Of a stretch of 15,042 bases of DNA, positions 1 through 7,831 are shown one piece after another (within the stretch, counting starts at the first letter, position 1; each line of letters opens with the position of its first letter). Below the pieces are notes generated by a model. The model was not told where the DNA came from, ran no database searches, and saw only the letters and a program-made list of their open reading frames with translations. The position numbers and the translations under genes were made by a program. The stretch covers positions 1-15,042 of the forward strand of contig CALASN010000022.1 in assembly GCA_937888735.1 (NCBI GenBank), read 5' to 3'. The DNA is from UBA5499 sp002426275. Its GTDB lineage: Bacteria > Bacillota > DTU084.

Positions 1-147
1 AGGCATTTTCGTCGGGGTAATGCCGTTCATAACGAATCCCGCGCCTTACGAGTGATGGCCTAACTTGTCGTCTATCATTAGTCCAGTGCACATAATGCCA
101 TTGCTGGTCTCCATTTCTTTACGGAAAGTTTCAGCGGCCTATCTTCA
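1..147. other. Unassigned left edge downstream of the substrate-binding protein gene
   Basis: I see no convincing gene here. A perfect 6-base inverted repeat (GGCATT at 2-7, AATGCC at 19-24, 11-base loop) lies near the edge, with a smaller CGTT-CAT-AACG palindrome just beside it; neither is followed by a T-run typical of a terminator. On the minus strand one frame stays open from about position 105 to the edge without a good start and ribosome binding site. A well-spaced GGAG precedes an ATG in another frame, but that frame stops after seven codons. An ATG at 28-30 could open a gene leaving the window. If the operon continues, a sugar ABC permease would be expected, but nothing here confirms it. 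Confidence 0.4.
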
Positions 148-1542
148 CTATTTCGCCAGATTATTTAAGAATCTATCCTGGAATCCACTGGCCGCTTTGA
201 TTAGCAACGTTTTGGAATCGGCATTCTTTGTTGTCAAGATCTCTTGGATCGCAGGTCCCAGATACTCAGAATAAAGCTGTTGACAGAAAAACGGAGGTTC
301 CGGCCTCATATATTTGGCCGCTTCCTTCCAGACATCTGGAAAATCAACTAACACATCTTTATAAGCCGCAGCTGCTACTCTGGCCTTTCTATCGGCTTCT
401 CCGGTAAAGATGGGCAAAGCGGAAAGCACGCCGACTTGTCCCTGACGTCGCAGATCTTCTCCTCGTTCTTCGATGCGCTCAGGGGACACCGTACCTAAAA
501 CGCGCCAGGCGATCCATTTGAAAGCCGCCTTTTGCACTTCAGGAGAGCTTTGCGGATTGATGATGTAATAATTGCCGCCCATCTGGTTGGCCCGGCCTGC
601 GGGACCGGCTGGCAGCAAAGCCATGCCGATATCAGCAGGGTTCATATCGTACTGGTTGATTAAATTGGGAATCCAATCATTGGAACCGAACATCATCCCG
701 ATCTGACCGGCGGCAAAGCGCTGCTGCAGTTCCTGCGCAGTGGACAGAAGGTTTGTCTGTAAAACATTATGCCTCCAACGCAAAGCCTTAATGAAATCCA
801 AAGCCGTCACTGCCTGCGGGCTGTCAAAGACAGCCTGCCATTTGCCATCCACTTGTCTTTGAAAATCTCCGCCGGCCTGCCAGACCCAGTTGAGCAACCC
901 CCAGCCTGCCTCCGCCCCGTTACCCATAATGCCAAACCCGGCAATTCCTTTTTCCCTATTTGCCAACTTTGCCGCACACTGGACAAATTCTTCCCATGTC
1001 TGAGGCGGCTTTGGCTGGCCGGCACTATCCACCAGTCCGTTTTCTTTAAACAAACGCTTGTTATACCACAGCCCCATGATATATCCATTGGTAGGCAAGG
1101 CATATATTTTTTCTTTCTGGACAAAAGGCTGAAGCACTTTCATATTCAGCTGTTCTTTGTATTCCCACTGGGAAATCATTGCAGTGAGATCAAGGGCGTA
1201 ACCGCGTTCGGCAACATAGCCTTCTGTGGCCCAAAGGCTGATGATATCTTCGGCCGTGCCTCCCGCCATGCTGGTAGCGAAACTGTCCGGCGAATACGGC
1301 CGATCCGTCCAGCGGATTTCGATCTCCGGATAGAGCTCGTTAAAGCGGGCGATGTCCTCTTTCAGCCTTTTGACCGCCACCTTGTCCGTTTCTTTAGGCC
1401 CCGCGTTCATCACCACAACGATTTTGTTCTGGGATACTGCCGCTCTTTGTTCAGTACCTTTGTTGCTCATGCTGACAAAAATTCCAATTGCAGCGGCCAC
1501 CAGGATCACCAATGAGAGCCGCCATTTTTGTCGAGTAGCCAT
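148..1542 (-). CDS. Sugar ABC transporter substrate-binding protein (family 1, SBP_bac_1 type)
   Basis: This is an extracytoplasmic solute-binding protein that would deliver a sugar or oligosaccharide to an ABC importer in the inner membrane. The protein has 464 residues, usual for the family. A hydrophobic segment at about residues 9-24 is followed by a mature part beginning IVVVMNAG. The family hallmark is clear near residues 156-185: an LWYNKRLFKENG stretch, then PPQTWEEF, the typical YNK..F...G....P.TW.EF signature. The region FAAGQIGMMFG near 276-286 matches the family's usual A.G..AM pattern. The export segment has no lipobox cysteine, so it is not a classical lipoprotein. The start is uncertain: ATG at 1542 has AAGGAG 10 bases upstream, and an in-frame TTG at 1548 lies only 4 bases from it. 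It is the last recognisable gene of the operon in the window, 120 bases after the preceding gene. Its partner permeases and ATPase are not in the window. The substrate cannot be read from sequence. Confidence 0.93.
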   Translation of the reverse strand: MATRQKWRLSLVILVAAAIGIFVSMSNKGTEQRAAVSQNKIVVVMNAGPKETDKVAVKRLKEDIARFNELYPEIEIRWTDRPYSPDSFATSMAGGTAEDIISLWATEGYVAERGYALDLTAMISQWEYKEQLNMKVLQPFVQKEKIYALPTNGYIMGLWYNKRLFKENGLVDSAGQPKPPQTWEEFVQCAAKLANREKGIAGFGIMGNGAEAGWGLLNWVWQAGGDFQRQVDGKWQAVFDSPQAVTALDFIKALRWRHNVLQTNLLSTAQELQQRFAAGQIGMMFGSNDWIPNLINQYDMNPADIGMALLPAGPAGRANQMGGNYYIINPQSSPEVQKAAFKWIAWRVLGTVSPERIEERGEDLRRQGQVGVLSALPIFTGEADRKARVAAAAYKDVLVDFPDVWKEAAKYMRPEPPFFCQQLYSEYLGPAIQEILTTKNADSKTLLIKAASGFQDRFLNNLAK

Positions 1543-1662
1543 CGCCAAATCGCTCCTTTACAGAATCCAGTTGTTATCATCCAGCGAGCATTGCACGGGC
1601 TCACAAGCTGAATTTCCCTCCTGTGCCATCCGTTGTCATCATCGCCGGAGCGAGCCATCACA

Positions 1663-4476
1663 TTATGGCAGCTCCTCAAAATCAAGCTCTTTAATTTTTT
1701 GTCTGCTGTTCTGTACCTCCCTGAGCACTTTGTCTTCGAATTTTGAAGAATTCACGCCTACATAATAGAGAGCTGTAGATACATCCTTCATTTGCAGTGA
1801 AATCTTGCCTGCACGCGGTTCCACAACTGTCAGCTTATCATCCCAGAAATCGTATACCAGCAAAGGCTGGTCACAAGGGACAGAGATCTCAATCGTTCTA
1901 TTAACGCCTGAAGAGTCATATTTCAATGGTCCTTCTTCTTTCCGCCAAGAGGACAGAGCGGAAAGATCCCAAGCCGCTATACTATACCCGCAACCATTTG
2001 CAAGCTCAAATGCTTGCACAGCAACCTCAGGTTCAGCAAGGCAAATTGGCTTTTGCCCAATAAAATTCGCGATGCCTTCCATTACTTTAACGTCCAAGGA
2101 CTCCGTACCTGTATCATTGGGCGGATAGTGCAGATAGATAACGTGACTCTCCCCTACTCTTACCCTGCTAACCAGAGGCCCACAATCTGTCCCGATCAGC
2201 GTCTCGCCATGCTCAATTGCAGTCAAGGAATTTGTCAAGGCAAATTGTTGGCCCGGAGAAAACAAATCCCGCCAGAGGGGAGTGACTTCTGTAATTGCAA
2301 ACGATTTTTCCCCTGTGGAAGTGATTTCACCCAAACCAAGTTGGTCCGCTGACTTTTTGCCCAGGTAAGCCGAGGTGTTCATCCCTCCGAAGTCAGCCGC
2401 ATCCCTGGTGGGCACAAATGAATGCGTAACTAAGGTACGCCCAGGTTTGCCCACAAGCCAGTCATGGATCAGCTCCAAATCTCCTACCCGCGGTTCCCTG
2501 GGCGAATAAAACAGGACCGCATACTGTTCCAAGTTTTTCTCCAGCTCAAAGCTGTCCCGCAGCTGAAAAGGCAAATGTGCCCTAGACAAGCCGGAAGCAA
2601 AGCTATACTTCCGATCCAACGAAGAAAACAAGCTGCCCGTCGCCTTAGCCGGAGGCCGATCAGCGACGCACAAGATATTCGTCTCTGGAACTTTGGGAAA
2701 TTCTGCTCGAGCTTGTTGAAAAGCCAATGCTTTGGCAACTCCGTCTCGAAAGCGAACAAACTCTGGATGTGTTGGCTCGCTCATTTGCTCAAAAGTCGCG
2801 TGATCTAAAAAGTCATTGTCAAAGTCATCTGCTCTGCTGGCCGCGGAAAGAACGTAAGCGCCATTGTAGGCGACTCGCCAGTCCCAATAGGGAGCACCAT
2901 GCCCGCCGGCGCCTGTTTCAAACAAAACAGAAAGTCTGCTCCCACCCCTGTCAGCTTGCTCACGAAGATATGACAAGGAGTGATATGCGGCTTCAGCATG
3001 GAAAGCGACATTGCCAAACCATTCAGGAAATAAATTGCCGACGCCTTCGCTCCGCACAAGAAAAACATAATCGCTGGAACCATACGTATCTTCCGGGTTG
3101 GGAATCATCCAAAGTCCCTGTCCGCCCTTGCTGTGATAATATCTGCCAATCTTATCCGCCAATTTCACCCATTCATACGAACGGAGATACAGAAAAAGCA
3201 CCCAACGTTTTTGATTAATAGTGCCGCCGGCATCCGGCAGGGGCGGAGCAAACTCTTCCCAGCTTGTCAAAGCTAAATCTTCCGGCAGGGGGAAAAATCC
3301 ATTGTAAGCGCGAAAATAATCCGGAAAACGCAGGGTGGAAGTCTTGATTCCGTCTCTAATCATTAATCCTTCGTCTATGCCCAGCAAATCCTTGCGGTAA
3401 GCATCAACCATAACGGGAGCATATCCCCAGCGGCCGCCCTTCCAAGGAAAGGTATAATCCGCCACCATCCAAACGCCGATCCCGGATTTTACCAAGGCAT
3501 CCACTATCTGTTTACAGCCCTCAAACACAGCAGGATGAGCGAAGGCATAGCTGTGTAATCTCAAAAAATCAGGACTTTGGGCAAAGGGAATGAAATTGGG
3601 AGATTCGCCGGACTGATTCTGATCGAACGCCTGCTGTCGGGTTAAATATTTGATGAAACTTGAAGTTAAATTGGAGTAATAGACATAAGGAATATCCTGT
3701 GCCAACAGGGAATTGACCGCTACCGGGCCGTAAGCCGACGTTCCGAACCTGCCAAATAAGCGCTTGAATTGTAGCGGCACTTGCGCTTCTAACAACTTGG
3801 CCGTAGTGAGACAAGGAAGATAAACGTAGCCAGATTCGCTTGGCCACCTCAAAGGTTGTTCCCAGTTCGGATCCGCCCATAGGCCGTCATTTTCGCAATT
3901 AAAAACCTGTTCTTGAGCAGACTGTCCCGTCAACTTTACCCCATCAACATAGAAAACGGTTTTCGTGTCGCCGGATAGTTCAAAAGCCAAACCGCCTATT
4001 TTCTCCCATTCAAGCTTACCGTTTCCTATAGGCCAACCTCGCATCTGAGCGCGATCGATCTGGAAATGATGCCAAGTATTGGGAATTACGTTGGCTAGCT
4101 TTTGACTCAGGCAAACCCACCTGTCGTCATCTTTCTCAAGCAAAAAGACCAGCAGCGAGGGATTGCCTTCCAGCTGTTCCAAATACAGATCAAAGCTCAA
4201 GGTATCAAAATCGGCAAGCTCCAAACCAGGTCTCAGGCTCTGTCTTATGCTCCAAAAATTTTTGCCGTCAGAGTCATTGTTCCACTGGATTTTCAGAGAA
4301 AAACCGAGGCTATTATTTTGTGATACCAAATCGCTCGTATCCAGCAAACCCGCTTTCCCTTGCCAGCCGAACCCATTTAAAAATACCAGCTCATCTATGC
4401 TATATGCCAGCGCTGACCCGCAGAGAACCAGGCAGACCATTACAAGCCAGATGGCGCTTTTATTCTTAGAACTCAT
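1663..4476 (-). CDS. Secreted putative glycoside-hydrolase-like protein with N-terminal carbohydrate-binding-like domain
   Basis: This 937-residue protein starts with a signal peptide (about 1-25, ending GSALA). Residues about 30-185 look like a jelly-roll carbohydrate-binding domain: alternating strands, a FDTLSFDLYLE stretch, and a closing VFYVDGVKL typical of CBM11-like or galactose-binding folds. Residues about 215-590 look like a TIM-barrel enzyme region. It is clearly paralogous to the gene at 12537-15042: both share GY.P..V.A...DL.G.D.GL, a W.E(F/Y).PP segment, an NPED motif (460-463 here) and an ETG.GG.G.PY motif. Candidate catalytic residues conserved in both are Asp340 (codon 3457-3459) and Glu520 (codon 2917-2919). 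Residues about 595-690 resemble the flavodoxin/glutamine-amidotransferase-like domain that follows the barrel in many beta-galactosidase-like enzymes, and then a beta-rich C-terminus ends in a charged helical tail. I cannot assign a GH family, and the NE pair of clan GH-A is not seen. Start: ATG at 4476 has GGAGG five bases away and opens directly into the signal peptide, better than ATG at 4512. Confidence 0.75.
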   Translation of the reverse strand: MSSKNKSAIWLVMVCLVLCGSALAYSIDELVFLNGFGWQGKAGLLDTSDLVSQNNSLGFSLKIQWNNDSDGKNFWSIRQSLRPGLELADFDTLSFDLYLEQLEGNPSLLVFLLEKDDDRWVCLSQKLANVIPNTWHHFQIDRAQMRGWPIGNGKLEWEKIGGLAFELSGDTKTVFYVDGVKLTGQSAQEQVFNCENDGLWADPNWEQPLRWPSESGYVYLPCLTTAKLLEAQVPLQFKRLFGRFGTSAYGPVAVNSLLAQDIPYVYYSNLTSSFIKYLTRQQAFDQNQSGESPNFIPFAQSPDFLRLHSYAFAHPAVFEGCKQIVDALVKSGIGVWMVADYTFPWKGGRWGYAPVMVDAYRKDLLGIDEGLMIRDGIKTSTLRFPDYFRAYNGFFPLPEDLALTSWEEFAPPLPDAGGTINQKRWVLFLYLRSYEWVKLADKIGRYYHSKGGQGLWMIPNPEDTYGSSDYVFLVRSEGVGNLFPEWFGNVAFHAEAAYHSLSYLREQADRGGSRLSVLFETGAGGHGAPYWDWRVAYNGAYVLSAASRADDFDNDFLDHATFEQMSEPTHPEFVRFRDGVAKALAFQQARAEFPKVPETNILCVADRPPAKATGSLFSSLDRKYSFASGLSRAHLPFQLRDSFELEKNLEQYAVLFYSPREPRVGDLELIHDWLVGKPGRTLVTHSFVPTRDAADFGGMNTSAYLGKKSADQLGLGEITSTGEKSFAITEVTPLWRDLFSPGQQFALTNSLTAIEHGETLIGTDCGPLVSRVRVGESHVIYLHYPPNDTGTESLDVKVMEGIANFIGQKPICLAEPEVAVQAFELANGCGYSIAAWDLSALSSWRKEEGPLKYDSSGVNRTIEISVPCDQPLLVYDFWDDKLTVVEPRAGKISLQMKDVSTALYYVGVNSSKFEDKVLREVQNSRQKIKELDFEELP

Positions 4477-4480
4477 CTTC

Positions 4481-4486
4481 TCCTCC
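4481..4486 (-). promoter_or_regulatory. Ribosome binding site that decides the start at 4476
   Basis: GGAGGA on the minus strand sits about five bases before the ATG at 4476. The two upstream ATGs at 4512 and 4509 lack a comparable site and would add twelve or eleven polar residues ahead of the signal peptide. Confidence 0.7.
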
Positions 4487-4516
4487 AGCTGAAAAGTGGC
4501 TTTGGCCATCATCAGT

Positions 4517-6175
4517 TTAAAAACCCGCCTTTAGCATAAGATACAGAGACTGAGCCTGAAAATCATCATTTCCATTCGCTCTCTGGCAGCCAAAGAACAA
4601 AGCTGTCTGGGGACTGATCTCCACCCGCACGCCTGCCCGCAAATAGTTAGCGTTATCTTCTTGTTCCGCCTGCTTACGCTGTTCAACCGCAATCTTCTTA
4701 TTCCCCACAAACAAAGTCCAACCGGGCTGCAGATCATAACTAAATCCCAGATCAAGAATTCTCTTACATAGCGCAAAGGCTTCTCCCTCAGGGCCTTTAC
4801 GTGTTGTTTGTGAGTTTTGATAATTGCCAAGCAGGTCGATTCTGCCGGCATAGGAAGCCAAGTCTCGCCGCTTGATAAGTTCGCCCAGATTGAAGGAACC
4901 GCCTATCTTATCCACAACTAAATGTCTGGGAGAAGTTATTGCCGCGACAATGCTTCCCGCATCATCTGCAGGCCGGACTTCAGTCAAATTCAAATGCTCG
5001 AAATACGCTCTCTGACCTAAAGAGAACTCGAGGCGCGTTCCTTTGCGGTTTGGCGTGGCAAGCCCAAAGGGCAACGGCTCATTTGCAGCCGAGTCAACCT
5101 CCTGTCCTGTCGCTGTCAATTGCTCATCTAGCCCAAACCAAGATGCTCCCAGACTGTCTAAGCCATAATCTCGCGATTGGGCAGTGGGCGCGTAAAAGAA
5201 AGGACCGTTACCTATATAGGAAGCCTTTACAGTCAAAGCATCCCTTCGATATTCCAAACCGATATTGAAGGCGTAATCTCTGATCGCTGGAAGGCCGGCC
5301 AACGCATTCTCATCATAGAGACTGCGCACGCACTCAGTGCTGATGGTCAATCCTTTGAGCTGTAATTCTCCAACCGCTCCCAACAGCTCGCTCGTGAGAG
5401 GCGCCCCCCGGCCGGAGGCGGAATCATCCTTCAGCGTAACGTAATTAGCTCCTACTCCCAATCCTACCAGCGGCTGCAAATAGCTGCTCAGTCCCCACAA
5501 ATACCTGTGAAAAGGCGCGCCATTGTCTTTGCTCTGCACCCTAGCCAGCAAGCCTTCGGCTTCAAAATTATCCAGAGCATATCTCGCCTGAAAACCTTCA
5601 AGTTTTCTTTTATTTGCTTCTATCCCTAAATCAAGACGTTCTTCAGCACGTTGAAATTGAAAAATCGGAGACTCAAACTCAGGATCGTACGCAGCGTAGA
5701 AAAGGGTCAATGGCGTAAACCCAGCCCAATATGTTCCGGCTCTGACTTGCCAATTTTGCTCTGCCACCTGAAAGCTAAAATTATCAGCTTTTAAGTCTGT
5801 AGACTTTGAAGCCCAATTTAGGGAGCCGGTCAAGTCATTTGAAATCTGCACTTTAGAGCCTACGCCCATTCTTAACGTAAACTTAGCCTGCTGCTGTCCT
5901 AAAACGCCATCTGACAACAAACCGCCGTTAAAATCAATGGCTTCCTCCCGTCCCGCCCCTGTGAGAAAATTCCTCGTTACCAGTCCTTTTGTTGTTCCAC
6001 GGATCTGAAAGCGAATCTGACTGAATAACGCTTCTTGTTCACCCTCAAGTCTCGCCACTTCCCGCTGCAGAGAATTAATTTCATCCACAATAGACGTCTC
6101 GCTATTTGAGGCTGCCAACACACTGCAATTGAATGCCAACAGCAGCATTAAGGTCCCCACAATCTTTCGCCTCAT
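4517..6175 (-). CDS. Outer-membrane beta-barrel protein (porin-like) with N-terminal coiled coil
   Basis: The protein has 552 residues with a clear signal peptide (1-21, ending VLAA). Next comes a short heptad-patterned helix at about 28-55 (IVDEINSLQREVARLEGE), likely a periplasmic coiled coil. The remainder alternates polar and hydrophobic residues in many amphipathic strands joined by glycine- and asparagine-rich turns. The last residue is Phe (LMLKAGF), as expected of proteins inserted by the BAM complex. I infer a porin-like channel for sugar or glycan fragments; the specific family is not recognised. Start: ATG at 6175 with AGGAGG seven bases upstream. The gene lies 24 bases after the similar barrel gene at 6200-7804 and 40 bases before the paralogous putative glycosidase, so it should be co-transcribed with both. 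It could instead be a structural or adhesin barrel. Confidence 0.75.
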   Translation of the reverse strand: MRRKIVGTLMLLLAFNCSVLAASNSETSIVDEINSLQREVARLEGEQEALFSQIRFQIRGTTKGLVTRNFLTGAGREEAIDFNGGLLSDGVLGQQQAKFTLRMGVGSKVQISNDLTGSLNWASKSTDLKADNFSFQVAEQNWQVRAGTYWAGFTPLTLFYAAYDPEFESPIFQFQRAEERLDLGIEANKRKLEGFQARYALDNFEAEGLLARVQSKDNGAPFHRYLWGLSSYLQPLVGLGVGANYVTLKDDSASGRGAPLTSELLGAVGELQLKGLTISTECVRSLYDENALAGLPAIRDYAFNIGLEYRRDALTVKASYIGNGPFFYAPTAQSRDYGLDSLGASWFGLDEQLTATGQEVDSAANEPLPFGLATPNRKGTRLEFSLGQRAYFEHLNLTEVRPADDAGSIVAAITSPRHLVVDKIGGSFNLGELIKRRDLASYAGRIDLLGNYQNSQTTRKGPEGEAFALCKRILDLGFSYDLQPGWTLFVGNKKIAVEQRKQAEQEDNANYLRAGVRVEISPQTALFFGCQRANGNDDFQAQSLYLMLKAGF

Positions 6176-6199
6176 CTGAGTCCCTCCTCTGAAAGTCAG

Positions 6200-7804
6200 C
6201 TAATAAACAAACCGGTAGGAAAAATAGATGTCACGTTTATGCGAATTGCCGGTGACATCATCTGTGTAATCTAAGCTCAATCTAACGCCCGAAGAAATTC
6301 TTCCGTCATATTGAATTTCATGCTTCCAACCTGAGCTATGCCGCCCCAGGTCATCGATACTTTTCCTGGCAAGCTTCAGTTCAACGGTACCTGCGCCGGT
6401 TTTCACATTCAACTCTAAATATGGCGTCACAAGGCTTTGTCTGTTATCGAAGCTGGGCGTCTGATGCCGCGAATTAGCCACCTTATAGCCAACGGCCGCA
6501 GTCAAGCCGGTAAAACTTCTTCTCAGTTTACAATCGTAAATATCCTGTCTGTAGCGCAAAGAATTGGGTCTCGCGGTGAGATAGGAGCCGCAAGATAGCT
6601 CAAGCGCGCTTTGCAAATCCAAGTCAATAGTAGAGGAAACACCAAGAAAGCCAAATGTTTTTCTCGCTTCGGCGACAGGTTCCAATTCCCGGGTATAAAC
6701 AAGATTAAAATCGGTGCTTGTGGCAAGGCTGCCGACGATTTTGCGGACTGGACCAAACCTGAATTGGAGCTGCCCCGCATTTGCCAGATAATCAGGTATC
6801 CGCGGATTCTCTTCCTCTTGATAGAGATAATCGTCCGGCAGCTGGCGAACTGTATTGTAGTCTGTGGGGTAATCCTTGGTAATTCTATAAGAAGAAAAAT
6901 GTACAGGGACCCTTGTGCTCTTAAATCTTAAATCGCTGGTGTTGGCGCTCAGGCGAAAAGCAGAGCCAGCTTTGGCTATCGGTCCACGCAAAAGGTCATT
7001 ATCCTTGCTGCTAAGGCAGAGCTCTGATATTATCGAACACCAATTGCCCAGGAGCATACCGTCAAAATTAACCAGTGAACTTAAGATCTTGCTATCGTAA
7101 GCTCGACTGGCGCTTGGCTGCGAGTTGTCATCGAAAACCCGCAAATACGATAATGTCAAGCCAGCGTTTTTCAGTCGCGTTTGCACTCTTTGATAATACA
7201 AATAACGATCAAAACCAATTCCTCCCCCGCTGCGAAGCGGTGAGATAATCCCCACATATGGCATCTGCAGCAGCCGACCATCAAACCGAATCCCATTGAA
7301 GTTTTTCCGCGTTTCACTAGTATGATCCTCAGCGCGGTAAGCGTTTTGAATCGTAAAAGGAGTCGCCCTGAAGTAGAAATTCCCCAAAGTTAAATTCAAG
7401 CTTTGCCGTTCCCATGCCAAACGAGTCCGCAGAGAAAAATCCGTCCCTCCAGCGTTGGCAATATCGCCGGCAGTCGTTCCTCCTAATCCGTTTCGCAGAT
7501 ACAGCATCATTACCGTATTCGAGCTGGAGTCTGGAGAATAAGCCAGCCGTACAGCGTTGAAAAGCTGATGTTTAACGCTGCTATTACTGGAAAAATCAAC
7601 ACTTCCTGCCATCTCTCCATAAACATGAGGCCTTTTGCCAAGATTCTTGACTTCTATTTTTGCCGCGGCTAAATTCCCATTGAGATCTTCAATCCGCGCT
7701 TTCAGTTCCGCCAATTTCTGCTCGTCGCTGGCCGCGGCAGCTCCGGCTATGGAGAAAACCAAGAGCGAAATGGCCAGCTGCAGACAGATCTGCCTTACCC
7801 GCAA
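6200..7804 (-). CDS. Outer-membrane beta-barrel protein (porin-like), second copy of the architecture
   Basis: The protein has 534 residues from the TTG start. A signal peptide (about 1-25, ending AGAAAAS) is followed by a charged heptad helix (EQKLAELKARIEDLNGNLAA, about 28-48), the same plan as the neighbour at 4517-6175. After it, a long series of alternating strands ends in YFSYRFVY, an aromatic C-terminus typical of outer-membrane barrels. Sequence similarity to the neighbour is weak by eye, so this may be an old duplication or two distinct porins with the same anchor type. Start choice: TTG at 7804 has GGGAGG eight bases upstream. A GTG at 7813 overlaps that ribosome binding site and is unlikely. 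The role inferred from context is passage of glycan fragments across the outer membrane. Confidence 0.72.
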   Translation of the reverse strand: MRVRQICLQLAISLLVFSIAGAAAASDEQKLAELKARIEDLNGNLAAAKIEVKNLGKRPHVYGEMAGSVDFSSNSSVKHQLFNAVRLAYSPDSSSNTVMMLYLRNGLGGTTAGDIANAGGTDFSLRTRLAWERQSLNLTLGNFYFRATPFTIQNAYRAEDHTSETRKNFNGIRFDGRLLQMPYVGIISPLRSGGGIGFDRYLYYQRVQTRLKNAGLTLSYLRVFDDNSQPSASRAYDSKILSSLVNFDGMLLGNWCSIISELCLSSKDNDLLRGPIAKAGSAFRLSANTSDLRFKSTRVPVHFSSYRITKDYPTDYNTVRQLPDDYLYQEEENPRIPDYLANAGQLQFRFGPVRKIVGSLATSTDFNLVYTRELEPVAEARKTFGFLGVSSTIDLDLQSALELSCGSYLTARPNSLRYRQDIYDCKLRRSFTGLTAAVGYKVANSRHQTPSFDNRQSLVTPYLELNVKTGAGTVELKLARKSIDDLGRHSSGWKHEIQYDGRISSGVRLSLDYTDDVTGNSHKRDIYFSYRFVY

Positions 7805-7812
7805 TGCAAGCA

Positions 7813-7818
7813 CCTCCC
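7813..7818 (-). promoter_or_regulatory. Ribosome binding site supporting the TTG start at 7804
   Basis: GGGAGG on the minus strand lies eight bases before TTG at 7804. The alternative GTG at 7813 shares its first base with the site itself, so initiation there is implausible. Confidence 0.6.
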
Positions 7819-7831
7819 TTTCTATATTTCA

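Noticed and set aside
769..1515. Plus-strand open frame of 248 codons
   Set aside because: It lies wholly antisense to the binding-protein gene, which has clear family motifs; its translation shows no recognisable domain and no ribosome binding site was evident.
1506..1604. Small minus-strand frame of 32 codons starting GTG in the gap before the binding-protein gene
   Set aside because: The nearest GGAGG is 12 bases away, the frame overlaps the true gene start, and the product has no recognisable feature.
1352..1765. Plus-strand frame spanning the gap between two minus-strand genes
   Set aside because: Mostly antisense to confident genes, with no ribosome binding site or domain; best explained as a chance frame.
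2807..3083. Alternative minus-strand frame inside the putative glycosidase
   Set aside because: The main frame is continuous and carries motifs conserved with its paralogue through this stretch, so there is no frameshift to explain.
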